A stretch of DNA of 64,000 nucleotides. Source: Lateolabrax maculatus (Eukaryota; Chordata; Actinopteri; Acropomatiformes; Lateolabracidae). The notes beneath the pieces are model-generated. The model saw nothing but the letters and a program-made list of their open reading frames with translations, did no database searches and was not told the origin of the DNA. The DNA lies in the NCBI GenBank assembly GCA_031216445.1, contig CM062214.1, positions 7,434,001 through 7,498,000 on the forward strand, written 5' to 3'. The position numbers and the translations under genes are program-made. Of this stretch, positions 1 to 30,567 are shown one piece after another; position 1 is the first letter of the stretch; every line of letters begins with the position of its first letter.

Positions 1-17726
<17,726 letters not shown>

Positions 17727-18660
17727 GACCGAGGCCCGGCAGGATCTCTCGGCTCAGCCGGGGCCCCCGACCCGGAGCCGGCAGGGGACTCCCATCTCCA
17801 CATCACAGCCAATCAAAGTGTCATTTGCTACTCACATGTAAAACTCTAACGATCGCGCCACTGGGCGCGGCTATTAGGAGCAGCGGGGGAAAGGAATATT
17901 AATGGGATATGCTATTAAATAAAGAAAGGAAAAAGTGGGTGAGAGAAACGGTAAGAGCTAGATGAAGGAAAGAGATGAGTGAAAAAAGGTATTGTACGTG
18001 CAGTATTTTTTATTGTCCCTGCCAACCCCCCTCCCCACCAGCTTCTTCCCTCTCCCCTTCTCCTTTCCTCTCCTCCCACCCATCGCTCCCCAGGTCAGGC
18101 ATTTTATTTTTTTTAACAAATAGAAAAGAAAAAAAAGCAAGAAAACACCCTTTGTTTTGGGATTTTTTTAATAGATTGTAGGAAAAAGCTTCACTTTCTC
18201 GTCCCCTCAGTTGCTTATCGTATTTAACTTCATAGGTGCCAATTTCTTTGATTTTTCTTTCTGCCATATGCGCTTATTTTCTTTGTTTTCATTTTTGTAC
18301 CTTTCATTTCTCGCCGTAAGTAGGTACTTGTGCTGTGTTGTGATTGTTTGTTTGCCAGTCGTAATATTTCTTGAGTTTTTCCCTTCCCAACTCTCCTTTT
18401 TATGATTATTGTTATATATTTTTTTTTCCTTTTTGTAATTACTATGGAAAAAAGACATCAAACAAAATAAAGTGCAGAAAACCATACAGATGTTTCTTTT
18501 TTTGGATTGGGTTTTCCAGTCTCTATGGGGCCTATAATGGTTATTGTAAAAATGAATATCATTGATTTCAGTGCGTCTGGTCAATGACTGCTTTTTAAAT
18601 GTGAATTAACCAGATTGCAATAATCTAGTACAGACAAAAAAAGATAAAACAAATAAATAA
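17727..18660 (+). other. znf423: znf423-like 3' UTR
   Basis: The sequence after the TGA begins GC-rich and becomes strongly T-rich with long T runs. AATAAA occurs at 17918-17923, 18466-18471 and 18652-18657, so the message may end near one of these. The last base cannot be fixed from sequence alone; 18.5-18.7 kb is the likely outer limit. Confidence 0.6.
18466..18471 (+). terminator. Candidate polyadenylation signal of znf423
   Basis: AATAAA lies 740 bases after the stop within a T-rich UTR, and T/G-rich sequence follows. A nearer signal at 17918 and a later one at 18652 are alternatives. Confidence 0.45.
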
Positions 18661-18992
18661 ATGACAAATAATTTCTGTGTGATGTGCATTTATTCAAAAG
18701 AAATGAATCTGTGAGCTTGCATGCATACCAACTGAAGTGTAATCAATCACTAATATCTATCACTATAATACTCTCCAAGTCAGATGAAAATCCAATGGTC
18801 AAAATATCTTTTAGCATATTTTATACACAAAGACAATTCAGAGTGCCTTACATAATGTGTTAAAAACATTAAAAGATATTCTAGCTATGTGGCTCCCAAC
18901 ATGGGCCTTGAAGGGAGAAAAAACATATTTCTAAGTTTATTTTTTCAGACTTTTCTCTGAACTGCTTATTTTTCTTGTGAAATATGTCTTCA

Positions 18993-19023
<31 letters not shown>

Positions 19024-21050
19024 TCTATGGACACAAGCTGCAAAGAAAAAGTCCTTCCTCGAATGACCTTATCTCAGTTCAGACATAAGACTTCCAACTA
19101 ATGACCCACCATCTACCACATGGAGCATTGTTGAATGTGTGGGTGCTGGTGTATCATCTGACTGTACAACCGAGTCGCACCTTCCCTCTCTGATGTTGAA
19201 CCAGTCTGAATAAGAAGTCCACACTGCACATTCCAGCACAGTGGCAGTCTTCACATCCACTCTGGTCAGTGTTAATGTCGCTGCGGTGTAAAGCATCCTG
19301 TACATGTACAATATGAAGTACCTGCAAGCAATACTGTACTAGCCCAGCAAACAAGACCGACACAAACACTCATCCTGTAACACGAGGTAACTCACCTACA
19401 TGTGTAAGTGCACCGCAGACCAAGAGAAATCACTCGTTAGATCACACTAACAGCTCGATTTCAGATCTCCATCTCTACGCAAAGGTAATACTGTGCAGTT
19501 GTAAGCTTTGGTTACTTAAACCAAAGGGATTTAGCAGCAAAGACAAAGTTAATGTTGACCCATTCACACACTGCTGTATGAAGAATACCTGCAGCATTAC
19601 TCAGAACTGGTTCTAACAATTGTCGGCAGAATTCTGCCATTTCACCTCTGACACCACTGTGTCAGCCACTACACCCATGGATTTCATTTACAAGGTAACT
19701 GATCACACTTTGCCACAGTCATCTCACAATGTATCTGCTAATAGAAAATGACACATGCTGCTTATTTGGGGTTTTATAGTAGAGCGTGTGTTGTCAGTTT
19801 CACTCGTGTCAGTAAGAAGTCACTTATAAGTCGAAAATCAATGCTGCAAATTACTTTAAAATCAAAAATAATGTGATAGTGATGGCAGATTTATACGATT
19901 TATAATAGAGAAATTTAAGAAGGTGCTTGCTTAGATTAAACATCTCTCCTCGCAGGCGTGTTCTGGTCAAGTAGCGATTAAATTAAATCATTTAAGATTG
20001 ACAAATAACAGCAGTCAATGCACTATTACTAAAAAATATTTAAAAACGGATGCAAAATAAATATATTAAAAATGAAATAGATCAAACAGGTGTTCAGGTC
20101 CGATATGAATGAGCAGTGAGACTCAGCAATACAGTCGCCCACATCCTCACAGTGACAATGATAGTATTTTGATGTTTAGCAGGTATAAAGTTTCCCATGT
20201 TCACCATCTTAGTTTAGCGTATTTGCATGCTGATAACTGCCAATCAGCACTAAACACAAAGTACAACTGGGGCTGATGTCCTTATTTAGTCATGAAGCAA
20301 AGTATTGGACAAATTGAAATTGTGACCTGATCAGGGAATATCTATAAGTCGTTAGGATTTGTCGTCAGAGTGGCTGAAAACGTCACTTAACGGGGCTTTA
20401 ACTTTCACTTAGGTCTGTGGTGTTATTCCGAGCATGTTACAGTGCCCCCCCCTCACCATCAGGTGCAGATCTGGTGATGGCCAGTACGAACAACAGGAAT
20501 GATTACAGCAAGCAAATCCTGTTTCAGTCTTCATATGTGCACCGACTGCTTTAAGACAGACTTGAAAAATGGTGTGTCCTTTAAGTTCAAGTCTTCTATG
20601 CTGACGGACTATTCCTTGCGGTGAACATGCATGAACATGGGTCTGGGCGGCTGACTTTTTGCCAGAAGGCTGTTGCTTGTACATGTGCTTTGTGTATTAG
20701 TGGAACAGCAAAACTTTTCCCCCGTAAGCTCAAATACAGTGTGTCCGGTGTATAAGTCCACTGGTCTCAGTGTTTTCTGCAGAGAAATACTGCATCTGCA
20801 AACCATTCTGCATGGCTGGCCCTGTGAGTGTCAGTCTTTGGGGTCGAATATCACAGTAAATTAAATTAAATTGCTTTACCCTTACATTGGTAGATGAGTC
20901 ATAGATTGTATTTCCCACTAAATGGCTGAATTTGACATTGCATACAAATAAATAAAATAAATAACAATAAGATATTTCACACATTTCATTCGGTTACTTT
21001 TTACCATAAGCACCAGCTCAGAAGAGACTAACTCGGGAATTTACAAGAAG
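18661..21050. other. Intergenic region between znf423 and peds1
   Basis: About 2.4 kb of AT-rich DNA. It contains a 26-base A run near 18998-19023 and an interspersed repeat at 20151-20340. I see no gene. Reading frames of 60-90 codons on both strands match nothing I recognise. Confidence 0.7.
20151..20340 (-). repeat. Teleost interspersed repeat, family A (3' part, reverse orientation)
   Basis: The stretch with GATGTTTAGCAGGTATAA, GTTCACCATCTTAGTTTAGC and CAAAGTATTGGACAAATT matches, from memory, a repeat scattered widely in percomorph genomes. A second copy of this part lies at 53836-54050 in the same direction. Copies at 63341-63500 and 43151-43232 carry the other end in the opposite direction. 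I do not assign a formal family name. Confidence 0.75.
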
Positions 21051-21204
21051 CACCTGAAGGCAGCAGTGAAGCTGTGTTCACGGTACAGTGAAGTGTCCTC
21101 GTTTCACTGGTTTAACGTCCAAGCAAATCACGGGGAACTGAGCTTCACCGCGTCCACGTTTTCATCGGAGCTGCAAAACACGGACGGTCCCTGACTGCAG
21201 CTGA

Positions 21205-21205
<1 letters not shown>

Positions 21206-21238
<33 letters not shown>
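21206..21238 (+). repeat. CA microsatellite in the peds1 promoter region
   Basis: About 16 units within the GC-rich island, about 220 bases before the start codon. Confidence 0.95.
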
Positions 21239-21239
<1 letters not shown>

Positions 21240-21330
21240 GTGTTCACCGGGGAAACACACGTGCACGCAGCGTTTCTCCGGGACCTGCTCCGGTACGTCC
21301 CGTCCAGCATCAGTCTGATCAGCCCCCCCG

Positions 21331-21362
21331 CCTCCTCTTCCTCCTCCTCCTCCTCCTCCTCC
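21331..21362 (+). repeat. CCT-triplet tract in the peds1 promoter/5' UTR
   Basis: An almost pure CTC/TCC triplet repeat lies about 100 bases before the start codon. It is complementary to the GGA tract at 21704-21729 on the other side of exon 1. Confidence 0.85.
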
Positions 21363-21426
21363 AGCCGCAGAGACAGCCGCCGGAGGCCGGGGAGCGAACC
21401 TCCTGACCGCGGCGGCTCCATAATTG

Positions 21427-21441
21427 ATGTGCTGGAGCTGA
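21427..21441 (+). promoter_or_regulatory. Possible upstream ORF (four codons) in the peds1 leader
   Basis: ATG TGC TGG AGC TGA ends 19 bases before the main ATG. Its context is weak (T at -3 and +4), so most ribosomes would be expected to pass it. It matters only if transcription starts upstream of 21427. Confidence 0.35.
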
Positions 21442-21460
21442 AGGAGAGCGGGCGGGAGTC

Positions 21461-21620
21461 ATGGCTGCGTCGCTTCTCTCCGAGACCGACATCCGGCACC
21501 GGTCCATGGCGGAGGAGGATCCGAACGGCAACGAGCACGGGGCGGCCGCACGCAGCGCGGCGCCTCGCTGGGGACCGCAGCACGCCGGGGCCCGGCAGCT
21601 GGCGAGGCTCTACTCTCCCG
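21461..21620 (+). CDS. peds1: peds1 exon 1 (coding part)
   Basis: Encodes residues 1-53 and one base of Gly54; the donor is GTGAGG at 21621. The first 35 residues are fish-specific and hydrophilic. RWGPQHAGARQLARLYSP then aligns with the human N-terminal block RWGAQHAGAR. It lies in the GC-rich promoter island, as expected of a first exon. Confidence 0.93.
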
Positions 21621-24600
21621 GTGAGGACCCGCTCACTGTCGGTGTGCCGTGTGGTTGTCGCGTGCCCGTCGTCGGTTACCGGGGCTGAGGAGGCCTCAGA
21701 CACAGGAGGAGGAGGAGGAGGAGGAGGAGACCGTAATGTTTACAAACACTGTGGCTAAAGGCTAACGTAGCGATGTTTGTGAGGTTCAGGACGAATCACC
21801 TGTGACCTGCTGTCTGCAGCTTACTGAACACTGGCTGTCCCTGAGACACATAGATACATAGATAGATAGATGGATAGATGGATGTAAATATACAATGTTT
21901 TGTATAACAATCACCTGGTTTTACTAACTTTAACTCAGTGTGGCCCTCCAGAGTTAATTGTGCCCGGGGCCTCTGTGAACTTAGGGTTCATCCGGAGGTC
22001 TACTAGTCTGGGAACCAGACGAATCTGCGAGCTCATGTTTCATTTGCTCTGGCAGATACGTCTGGTCCCTCTCCCATTCAAACTGATTACTCTGCCGATT
22101 TATTGGGCTGACCAATTACAGGCGTTTATCTAGTAGGAGGCGGGTTTAGTACGATGACTGACAGAGACGAGAGCCTTTCAGGCATCTTTATAAATATCCA
22201 ATATGGCGGCTCCCGTTCAGCTGCCGGCTACAGCGGCAGTATTAAACGGACTGGATGGTAAATTTTCTCTAAAAGAAGAACAAACAACTGCACTTCAACT
22301 TTATGTTGATAAGAAATGTGTGTTTGCTGAACTTCTGACAGGACGTACCGTCCGAGAGGACGGCGCTCCGTTGCTCTGATTGGTTGTCTCCGCCCGTCGA
22401 TAACACCCCTTGGAAATCAAAAATGAACTGAGAGGTTCCAGACTAATATGCATTTGCGAATTAGTCTGCCGATGCCAGGCTAGAGGTCTACATACATTGA
22501 CCTACCTAGAAGCACCACTGTACCTTAGTGCAACTCAATATTCATAATCAGTGTCTGACTTTGGACCCATTGAGCCCGGGGTTGTATTTGTGTCAGGGCT
22601 CACCCTCTAGGTGTAGGGGTTAGGGCGCTGACCGTGAACCGCAACCTTTGTGTCCTGGCCTGAGACCTTTGTTGCATGTCATTCCCCGTGTCTCTCACCT
22701 TATTTCCTGGCATCTCTGTGCTGTCAGCTGTCTGAAAAAGGCATTACATGCCCCCAAAAATGTAGATTACAAGGACATTTGTATATATACATTTCAGTTT
22801 GGAATGTGGTAAGTTTCAACCCTGTAAAGGGACACTCCACGGTTTACTCACCACGGAGTACTACAGTACTCAGCCTTTAAAAAGCTGTTGTATGGTGTCT
22901 TCTATGGCTCTGGAGGGTGCTTTGTAAAGTATGAGAAAATAACCTCTGGTTGTCGTGGCTTGTGCTCGGGGACAAAATATTGTTGTATTATGGGAAATGT
23001 AGGATCCTGTGTTTTTGGACCTGTACTATAGACTAAAAGTAGGGATATCTCAGCCTTTGCTGCATCGATTTTGATTGTTCTTTTTTGAATATGTCTCTTG
23101 CAAGTCCCCCGCTTTTATGGAGGTAGGCTACAATAATATGGAAGTACAGTGGTGAATTTCTGAAATACCCCTGTAACATGTGGAAAGCAACACCAGTCAA
23201 CGGCCCATAAGTTAAAAATGGCCCTAACATTTGCAGTCAAATACCTCAGGTAAAGACATGTACTCCCACAGGATTGATGGGTTCGTTTTTTAGATGCTAG
23301 TGAAGTTGTTACCTTCAGCTCGGAGAGGCGTTTAGTTCAGGGACGAAATCAATGTCTGTGACACAGTCTAGAGCAGTAATCCTCAAAATCCAGTCCTTGG
23401 GGTCCCAGGTGTTGCTGGTTTTCTTCTTTTCCTGCTAGTTTAAATTCACCTGCCGTCCGAGTCCAAATAAATCTCTGATTAGGCATTGAGAATGAAAACT
23501 GCCTGGCAGAATAAAAAAATAAGCAGCAGTCTGGACCCTGGAGGCTAAAATTCAGGACCACTGGTGCACAGGCTACAAATACTTTAATACAATGACAGCG
23601 GTTGTTATTGTTGGCAGAATTGCCTGCCTCCATCACAACAAAGTGTTGCTTCTGTGTCATGACCCTGAGGCCTGATGTACTAGCGTGCATTGCGGTCTCG
23701 TTAAACAAATGCGCTTCAAGAGAACATCTTCCCATCAGCCACACCACTCCCTGCGCTCTCTTGTGTTTGTGTCAGTCGTTGTCTTTTCGTCCCAGTCATA
23801 TTTGCTTTAATCCGGGAACATTAACCAGTCCTTCCTACATAAACCTGCTCCAGGTTTTCAGGATTTTAAATTTATGATCCGCACTTGTATTCGCAGCCTA
23901 TCGCCTGTGGGCCAAATGTGGGCTCGGAATAGTGAACGGGAACCAACAAGGCAAATTGAGCCATTTTCTGACTGTACGTACATACATTGATTTTTAGCGT
24001 GGTGATGGAAGGCGCACTGTGCCTCGGACCTCGGCAGAGAAAACCTGTCTTACCAGTTGTGCGTCAAGCTGGACTGTGCCACATTTTGCCTGACCATCTG
24101 CCCTGCTTCTCGCTTCACTGAGCATTTTAATTGCCTCTAGTCGGAACCATGTTGGCCACTTGTTAACGCTTCCTTAAATAGGAATGATGATCAGAGAAAA
24201 GAGAGGTTTGCACCGCTGTAACCACATTATTGTGGAGTTCATATGAGGGCACAACATGTGTCACTCGGTTGGCACTGGACTCCAAAGCCCTCACAGCACT
24301 ACGGGTGCTTCATGTTCACAAATCTCTGACCCTGGCAGCGTCTCCCTCGACTCACTGAGCTGAAAAGGAACTTGGGACTGGTGACTTAAGACTTTTTCAG
24401 ACTTTACTTTTCGTTTAACCTCTGTGTGCGTGCAGGCCGTCAGAACAAACCCGTCACTTCAACAGAAGCTGTTGACATCGGTACCTTTTATTTCAAGAGT
24501 AAAAGAGGCACCTACGCCAATAATGGAATTGGAGCCACACTATTATTCAGTGCCATTACATCAGAGCGATAAGCATCTCCACTCTGGCATTTGGTCTTTT

Positions 24601-27434
24601 CTACTGCCAGGCAACGCAAACATTACTTATTCATGTAAACAGAGACAAGACAAGTTTGCATACGTGCAGGTACACACACATGCACACAGCTGATTATTTT
24701 GCTTAATTAAAGTTGGATACGAGCTGACGGCAGGAAGTGATAGACATGTTGGACCAGGAACAATGTGTTTTTGTGTCTGTTTTGAAGAGTATTTCAATTT
24801 ATTCATAGATCACAGCAGCAACTAATCAGCATTAGTAATAACAGTATCAGAGATGTAAACAACTGGTGGTTTAAGCACTGGCTCATTGATTTGGCAGCAA
24901 TTTACAATCAGCCCAAGTTAGAGATGAAATACATGACTTTTCTGGTGTTGTCAAAGATGGCGGAGTTACTGTTGAGTGGTACGATATATATCACTTTCAG
25001 TGTACTGGATGCATTCTTCAATATGTTCAACAGCTTGCCTAGATGCTAACTAGGCGAAATTTCAGCTACGTGCAGACACTGTTGCTTTAAAGCAACTGCC
25101 CGCTGCTCCTGGACACAATGTCGATGAGAGCTGTGAGAGTGAAGCAGGTATAAGACAAAGAGCTGAAAGATGTTAAAATGGGGAACTGCTGAGTCTGGTG
25201 ATAATTCTCTGTGGGTCCATCACTTTGAGTGAGTCCTTTCACATCACATGTTGTCATTTGGCCCCTAAAAATGTAATAGTGCAGCTTTAACCCCCTAAAA
25301 AAAACGAAACACTCCATTATTTTGTTTCATCAATACAAAGCGTGTTAAGATATTTTGTATTTAAAACTATGCTACACTTAAGTGATCTAAAAAATATTTT
25401 TTATCATAAATCATCACTTTTTAAATTATTATTATTATTATTTAAATTATTATTATTATTATATATAAGAGGAGAATGAAGTTTAAGGAGAGCTTGTTAG
25501 ACAAAACACACAGTAAACATACTAAATAAGAAGGATGCTGATGAGAACCTGGGTCGTGTTTGCTTTGCCAGCCTGTTGTTGTTGAATGTAGCGCTGATTG
25601 ATGGTTAAGAGGATCACACATGCATTTGGGGTCCCGACTCTTTATCCCCTCTCACTCAGTGGTCACGGAGCTTATTGAGCAGACTGACTCTGGGTAAAAA
25701 TAACCCAGACAAGGCTGCGATATGAGCAACATGCTGACGCAACACAGACTGCTGCTAAACTCCAAAGCGGTGTGTTGCACAATAATACTCAACAGTGTTT
25801 CTACCCGGTCATTAAACCTGAAGTTTTGGGGAAGCTTTATATGTGATTTTTCTTTTAAATTTCTTTCAGTTTTTGTTATATGGATAAAGCGCTTTATAAT
25901 ACGATCCATTTAACCATCTAATAAAGATATATGTGCTGATATTCTTTTTGTTTTTACATAGACAAACATTTTTTATAAAGCCCCCTTAGAAACTTTAAAT
26001 TTTAAAGTTGTATATAAATAGTATATAACATTCCAATTATATAACGTTTATATGTTTTTTTTTTCTTTGCCATTATGACATAATAATACTGAAAGGGTTA
26101 TCATTTGATTATTCTAAGTGTGTTGAAGTCAGGTTTTCATAGGCTGAAAAGCAGGACAACTCACTCCGTCTGTCCCCTGCACACCAGGATTTTGACCGAA
26201 CTTCAAGTGCAACTAAATTCACCAATATGACACACAGCCATCCATTATCAGGTGGATTCACAAATATGGACCAAACCTTCACTGTCTCTTTGATACATGT
26301 GGAAGTATTATGAGGCAAATGCTGCACAGGAATCATTTGCATGAGTCAGTGACGGATAAATGTTGCTCAGATGGGGATTAACACTGGGGACAAAAATATA
26401 GTTTTAGTAGCATGGCATTTTTAGTACAAAATTAATTTTAGCTTTCAGTTTTTAGCAGATTTGTTTTAGTCAAGATTTAAAGAAACCTTAATCCAGTTTT
26501 CCAAACATTTCAAAACGGTTTCAACGGAGACAGCACTGAACATGGTGGTGGTGGTACTACACCAGTGAATTGGACATAACAGCTTATTTTCAGTGCGTAG
26601 GTTTTTCTCCACGTGTGACAAACCAGCAAGTTCTGTCGATGAAGGACAATGGCAGCTGTCAACCGCAATACAGTCAGATGTCATATTACATCAATTTTGT
26701 CAGTGCACAATAAGGGGGGGGATTGAGGGTTAAGATTACCGGTCAGAGGTTTTCTTGCTGTAATCATAGAGAAGAACGTGGCTGTGGTGTGAGTTTTTTT
26801 GCGCTTTCACCAGGTAAATCTCCAAATGACTTATAAGCTTTCCCCCATTCCAGCCAAAGGGCACAGCAGGCTGCAAGTGGAAGATATGCTCAGCGACGCT
26901 AACAATGCTGCCGAGCCATTTTATGAAAACTTAAAAGCAAAAATGTTTCCCACATGCTGACAAGTGTCTGTTCAAGAAAAATAAACAGCCCAAATTCAAA
27001 ATGTCAAAGTGTCCATTTAAGGGAGCGCCACGCTGTTATGTGCTTAGTTGTTTGGGCCCGGTTCAACACTGGTAGGAGGTAAATCTAAATAGCAGTTTGG
27101 CTTGTTAGAGTTTGGAGAAGTTAGATGAGGCGTTGGCAATGCTCTGTAGAGCCAAACATGGGCTCATTACGGCAAAGCTAGGATGGACAAACAGCTGGAT
27201 GCTTCTCCCTCTCCCTCTGTTTCTGCGTCTCTCCATTTCTCTCACCAACTCTCTATTCATCCCCTCGTCTCTCTTCGGTCCTCCCATATGTCTGAAGTGT
27301 CACGGTCCGCTGACTTCCTCTCCTCCCCTCTCCCCTCCTGCTTTCTGCATTTTGCAAGACGTCTAAGTCTGGTCACATAAGCAGCATGTATGCGTCTGTC
27401 TGTTCTTGTGCATGTGCGTGTGAATGCTCTAGAG

Positions 27435-27476
<42 letters not shown>

Positions 27477-28685
27477 TGTGTGATCTCGAGTTACCCTGGA
27501 GGATCTGTTGTCTGCGACTGTAAGCGATCTAAAGAGCGATACCGATCTTCGACCTCGTTCAGCTCTACTCACTCCGACTGCTCGTATATGTCGACCTGCT
27601 CCCATTAAACACACATAAAAAGGTTCTGCAGCACAGCGGCTCCCCAGGTGTGTACCGCCATAAAAATATAACGTCTTTGATGGCAAACCAGATGTGGCAA
27701 ACGGTGGGAAGACGGTCTCTCGTATAACAATGAAAAGCTGCAAATCCACTCATTATAGAACACTAACCAATTATTAAAGTAGTTTTTGATCATTTCATAC
27801 AACTATTGAAAAACTGCATTTTAAACATTAATTGCACTGATCCCAACTTTCAGAACTGTCATGCCCACAGTAACCTATGATTATCCTGTATTTAATCCCA
27901 TTCACAGATTATGGAACGTGTCATTTGGCTGATATCAAGACTTATTGCGTGTTGCGTGTTGCCTCAGCTTTATGTTACAGTTGTGTGAACGATGACATAA
28001 TTCATACAGCCATCCATGCATCGGATCACAGTTTCAGTTTCAGCTGAATCTGGCATTGCTGGATCATTGATTTTAATCGTTAAGCCTTTTTCCGATAGGC
28101 CTTGGACCTGTTACCATAACAGCAGAAGCAGGGCAAAGTCACAGAGCTAGGTCGAATTTGAAAATGTGGACAAAGCCATAATTTCTAAAAGTCAGCTCCC
28201 TTTCATGTTTTTGTCCCAACAGATGAATAGATGGAAGTATCCGTAGACTAATTGAGAAGTGACTGTAGTCACGCATGATATTCGTATGTTCTTAGTCTAC
28301 AGGACAGGACTGGATTTGCACAGAGACGTCTCCGTGCTGCAGAGCAGTGACAGATCTCGAGCCTGAAATCTGACTGACCTGAACCGGTCTGCAGAGGTCG
28401 TGCTGCTGCGATAACACTCACTTCTCACATGCGACAGTTGACACGTTCACACACGCGCGATTGGACTCCCTGAACGGCTGACCCCCGGGTCACCAAGGTC
28501 AGGGGCCAGAAGCCATTTGAGCGTGTGTGTTGGGCCCTGAGAGTCACATGGGTTGTACTTAGCATTGACCTCTATGTGTGTGTCTGTGTGTGTTCTTGTG
28601 TGCATGTACGAGTGGGTCACAGAGTACTATGGCAGAGTCAGCAGAATCAGTAGATTCAACTGCTTCACCGAGTTTCTGTATATGG

Positions 28686-28729
<44 letters not shown>

Positions 28730-29946
28730 GCGTATTTTACTGATTTGTCCATTATTAATGACAAGTACCCTATTTTTTCTTTTTTTCCCACTCTTTCTTA
28801 AGCACGATTGGATTTCATCAAAAAGAACAAAAATAATATGTATATGTGTGTTTCTCAGTATGAACAAGAACGATAATGAATACATATAATAAACAGGTGA
28901 ATGTATAATGCAAGATGTAAAGAATTAAAATTAAAATTCATGTGTTTCCATTAAGCATTGGTTTGGCACCATTTGATGGAACTTGATTACGGAGAAATGT
29001 TCAAATCACAAGCGATACCTCTGGTGGGTCAGGTGTAGAGTGCAGAACCCACCCGATCAGAATGTCTCATTTTTGTAGTGTATCTTCCACGCAGTGCGTG
29101 CAGATGGATTTGATTTAATTTGCACGCTGCCACACAATGTTATTCAAACCGCCTTTGCTCCGGAGATAACGTTACATAGCGCTCCCGCCCTCACACCCAC
29201 ACAGGTTGCCTCGTGCTGCCCCCACCTTGCTATCTGTCTCACGCACACACACACACAGAGACACACATGTAAGCTCACTATTGCTGTCTCTCTTCTCTTC
29301 ACTGTCTTACCTGCAAACTTGTCCACATCGCTTCATTTTCTGTGCGGTTTTGGTCGTGTTTTCTCTCTCCTGTCCCCCATGCAGTTGTCCCTCGGACCTG
29401 CAGGCTGCAGCTTCGTTGCAGCTACAGTTTCTCTGTCTCCTTCCTCCTACAGTTCTGTCTTTACCTACAGTTTAATACTGGCACATTAATTGAGAACCGC
29501 AATCACCTGCGTCATAGGTGGCCTATTATACTATAAAAGCCATTACTGCCAGGCTCTACAGTGAGTCACATTTATTGTTCCAGTTGTTGATGATCAAACA
29601 TTTATTGAAATTGAAATGATTATTACTTTTAGACTTTTGTTATTGCAAAATATGAAAAAACTTAAATTAAGTAACTAGGTTTGGAAGTTGGTGGATATCT
29701 ATCATTTATATTTTTTGTGATTTAGATTTTTAATGTTGGCCCTGATGGATTGTTGTCCACACTCACGCAGGCGCATAAATGATGTGCACACATACACAGA
29801 CATACACGCGCGCACACTGTACGCACACTTAACACACCTACACAGTGCGTCTATTGCTTTAGGCGAGCCTTCTAGGCAGGACTTTACTATTGACCTTGAC
29901 CAACGCGGGAGAGGAGCTGGGAATGCTGTGCATTTTCAGGGATGAG

Positions 29947-29983
<37 letters not shown>

Positions 29984-30177
29984 TAATTATCCTTATGAGG
30001 GCCGCAGATGAATATGGTGGTTGCAGAAAGCCCAGGAGATGTGGGGATGGCATACAGCACACACACTCTCACACAAAGGAACACACACATGATGGGATCT
30101 GTCCATCCTTTTTGTCTCTCCACAGGGGAGGGAGGCTGGAGCAGGGCCTACTTACACTGGCTCTCGTGGGTTAAAAT

Positions 30178-30245
<68 letters not shown>

Positions 30246-30387
30246 GTGCCTGGATATATGCATCTGTTTCTGTGTGCACGTGTGTGTGCCATTGTGTCGG
30301 TATGCAGTTATAGACTCTCATTTGCCACATTCCTCTCTTTGTTGCTGTTGAATCTACAGGGTAATGGATTTATTAAGTTTGTCTGGC

Positions 30388-30423
<36 letters not shown>

Positions 30424-30523
30424 GTTTCTTCATCTGTGGTATGTGTACTTTGCGTTCATGTTGGTTTTGTGTGTGTGTGCCAGTGTGTGTGTGTTTGCCT
30501 GCGTCCCTGTGTTGTGTACTATT

Positions 30524-30567
<44 letters not shown>

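Larger units (their letters stand above)
21050..21460 (+). promoter_or_regulatory. peds1: peds1 promoter and 5' UTR, GC-rich (CpG island-like)
   Basis: Composition changes sharply from AT-rich to CpG-rich at about 21.1 kb and stays so to about 21.7 kb, around exon 1. I saw no TATA box. The segment includes a CA tract (21206-21238) and a CCT-triplet tract (21331-21362). A four-codon upstream reading frame starts at 21427 and ends at 21441, shortly before the main start. Confidence 0.65.

Noticed and set aside
21128..21703. 191-codon frame on the - strand and 172-codon frame on the + strand across the peds1 promoter
   Set aside because: Both arise from GC-rich DNA and triplet repeats (poly-Ser/poly-Glu stretches). 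Real coding here is the short peds1 exon 1 in another frame.
23349..23747. 132-codon - strand frame in peds1 intron 1
   Set aside because: It runs through the MITE at 23374-23563 and unique-looking DNA and has no recognisable domain or splice support.
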